From an uncultured Fulvivirga sp. (GTDB taxonomy: Bacteria; Bacteroidota; Bacteroidia; Cytophagales; Cyclobacteriaceae), in contig CANMSE010000001.1 in the NCBI GenBank assembly GCA_947500555.1, positions 310,001 to 374,000 of the forward strand: DNA of 64,000 nucleotides, read 5' to 3'. The first letter of the stretch is position 1. Each line of letters opens with the position of its first letter. The translations under genes and the position numbers were made by a program. The notes beneath the pieces were generated by a model, which saw only the letters and a list, made by a program, of their open reading frames with translations, did not search any database and was not told the origin of the DNA. Shown one piece after another: positions 63,873-64,000 of the stretch.

Positions 63873-64000
63873 TTATTTTTTCTTTCTATTGGCAAGGTAT
63901 ACTCCAAGGATGATAGCTACCATTCCTATGTAGTGTCCAGAATACAAAAACTCTCCATCCAATAGTCCCCAAATAACCGCCACAATGGGGATAATGTATG
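63873..64000 (-). CDS. EamA-family transporter, C-terminal end only
   Basis: The last 42 codons of a gene that continues past the window edge. The frame reads YIIPIVAVIWGLLDGE, then GMVAIILGVYLANRKKK and stop, which matches the last two helices of EamA (DMT) transporters: the ...P-x-x-A-x-x-W-G-x-x-x-x-G-E motif, a loop, and the final helix with G-x-x-L-A/G-N. The protein is a membrane permease for a metabolite or amino acid. Substrate unknown. It lies 48 bp before the SRPBCC gene's start in the same direction. Confidence 0.85.
   Translation of the reverse strand, partial: YIIPIVAVIWGLLDGEFLYSGHYIGMVAIILGVYLANRKKK

Overview
The window is one contiguous stretch of an AT-rich chromosome of a Bacteroidota bacterium, most likely a marine member of the Cytophagales. 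The grounds are a type IX secretion (T9SS) C-terminal sorting domain on a PKD protein, a DUF2723 membrane protein, the DUF4212/VC_2705-type symporter pair, large two-module FtsX permeases without an ATPase, many short lipoproteins with a Cys-Glu/Asp-rich N-terminus, and few Shine-Dalgarno sequences. The genus is inference. I saw no rRNA, tRNA, CRISPR array, prophage or complete insertion sequence. No gene-free gap exceeds about 170 bp, so there is no long unexplained intergenic stretch.

Layout. 1-6.0 kb (minus): a truncated exported protein, a lipoprotein, a small membrane protein, and four tandem paralogous lipoproteins, two of which share a 330-bp tract identical by eye. 6.1-9.3 kb: a ZIP metal transporter and a convergent FtsX-type permease. 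9.4-21.5 kb (plus): an acetate module made of an orphan IS1-InsA-like DNA-binding protein, a porin-like outer-membrane protein, the DUF4212/symporter pair, two tiny membrane proteins, a symporter-fused histidine kinase, a receiver-only response regulator, acetyl-CoA synthetase, a cNMP/CBS/DUF294 protein and a DnaQ-like exonuclease. 21.6-26.5 kb: a small unknown protein, a GlxA-type AraC regulator, an exported DJ-1 paralogue with a metal-binding N-terminus, and a second FtsX permease. 26.5-36.7 kb: the glyoxylate shunt (aceB-aceA) divergent from a RamB/ScfR-type regulator across a perfect palindrome, a TPR lipoprotein, a monomeric NADP isocitrate dehydrogenase and a CAP-domain protein. 36.8-43.7 kb (minus): panB, a PAS histidine kinase, a PyrR-like phosphoribosyltransferase, an Lrp/AsnC regulator and a PKD/T9SS protein. 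43.8-58.0 kb: a surface polysaccharide cluster (glycosyltransferases, acyltransferase, pyruvyltransferase, flippase, epimerases, polymerase candidate, HAD/UbiA-like pair, TPR protein). 58.1-64 kb: two membrane proteins, an ECF42-like sigma factor with its DGPF/YCII partner and an SRPBCC protein, and the end of an EamA transporter.

How the genes fit together. The 9.4-36 kb region holds most of the parts for growth on acetate or other C2 units: entry (porin, symporter), sensing (symporter-kinase and receiver), activation (Acs), anaplerosis (malate synthase, isocitrate lyase) and the competing branch enzyme (isocitrate dehydrogenase). Two candidate local regulators have visible DNA elements next to them. 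The polysaccharide cluster looks Wzx/Wzy-type, with probable ManNAc-derived sugars plus acetyl and pyruvyl decoration. It lacks an initiating phosphoglycosyltransferase and export machinery inside the window.

Most worth following up: the InsA-like protein with three TTWTGCTAA repeats at the acetate operon, the TAGCGAAATTTCGCTA operator of aceBA, the PKD domain split by a propeller-like insertion, the HAD/UbiA pair with altered catalytic motifs, the patchwork lipoprotein array, and the terminator placed between the DGPF gene and its sigma factor.
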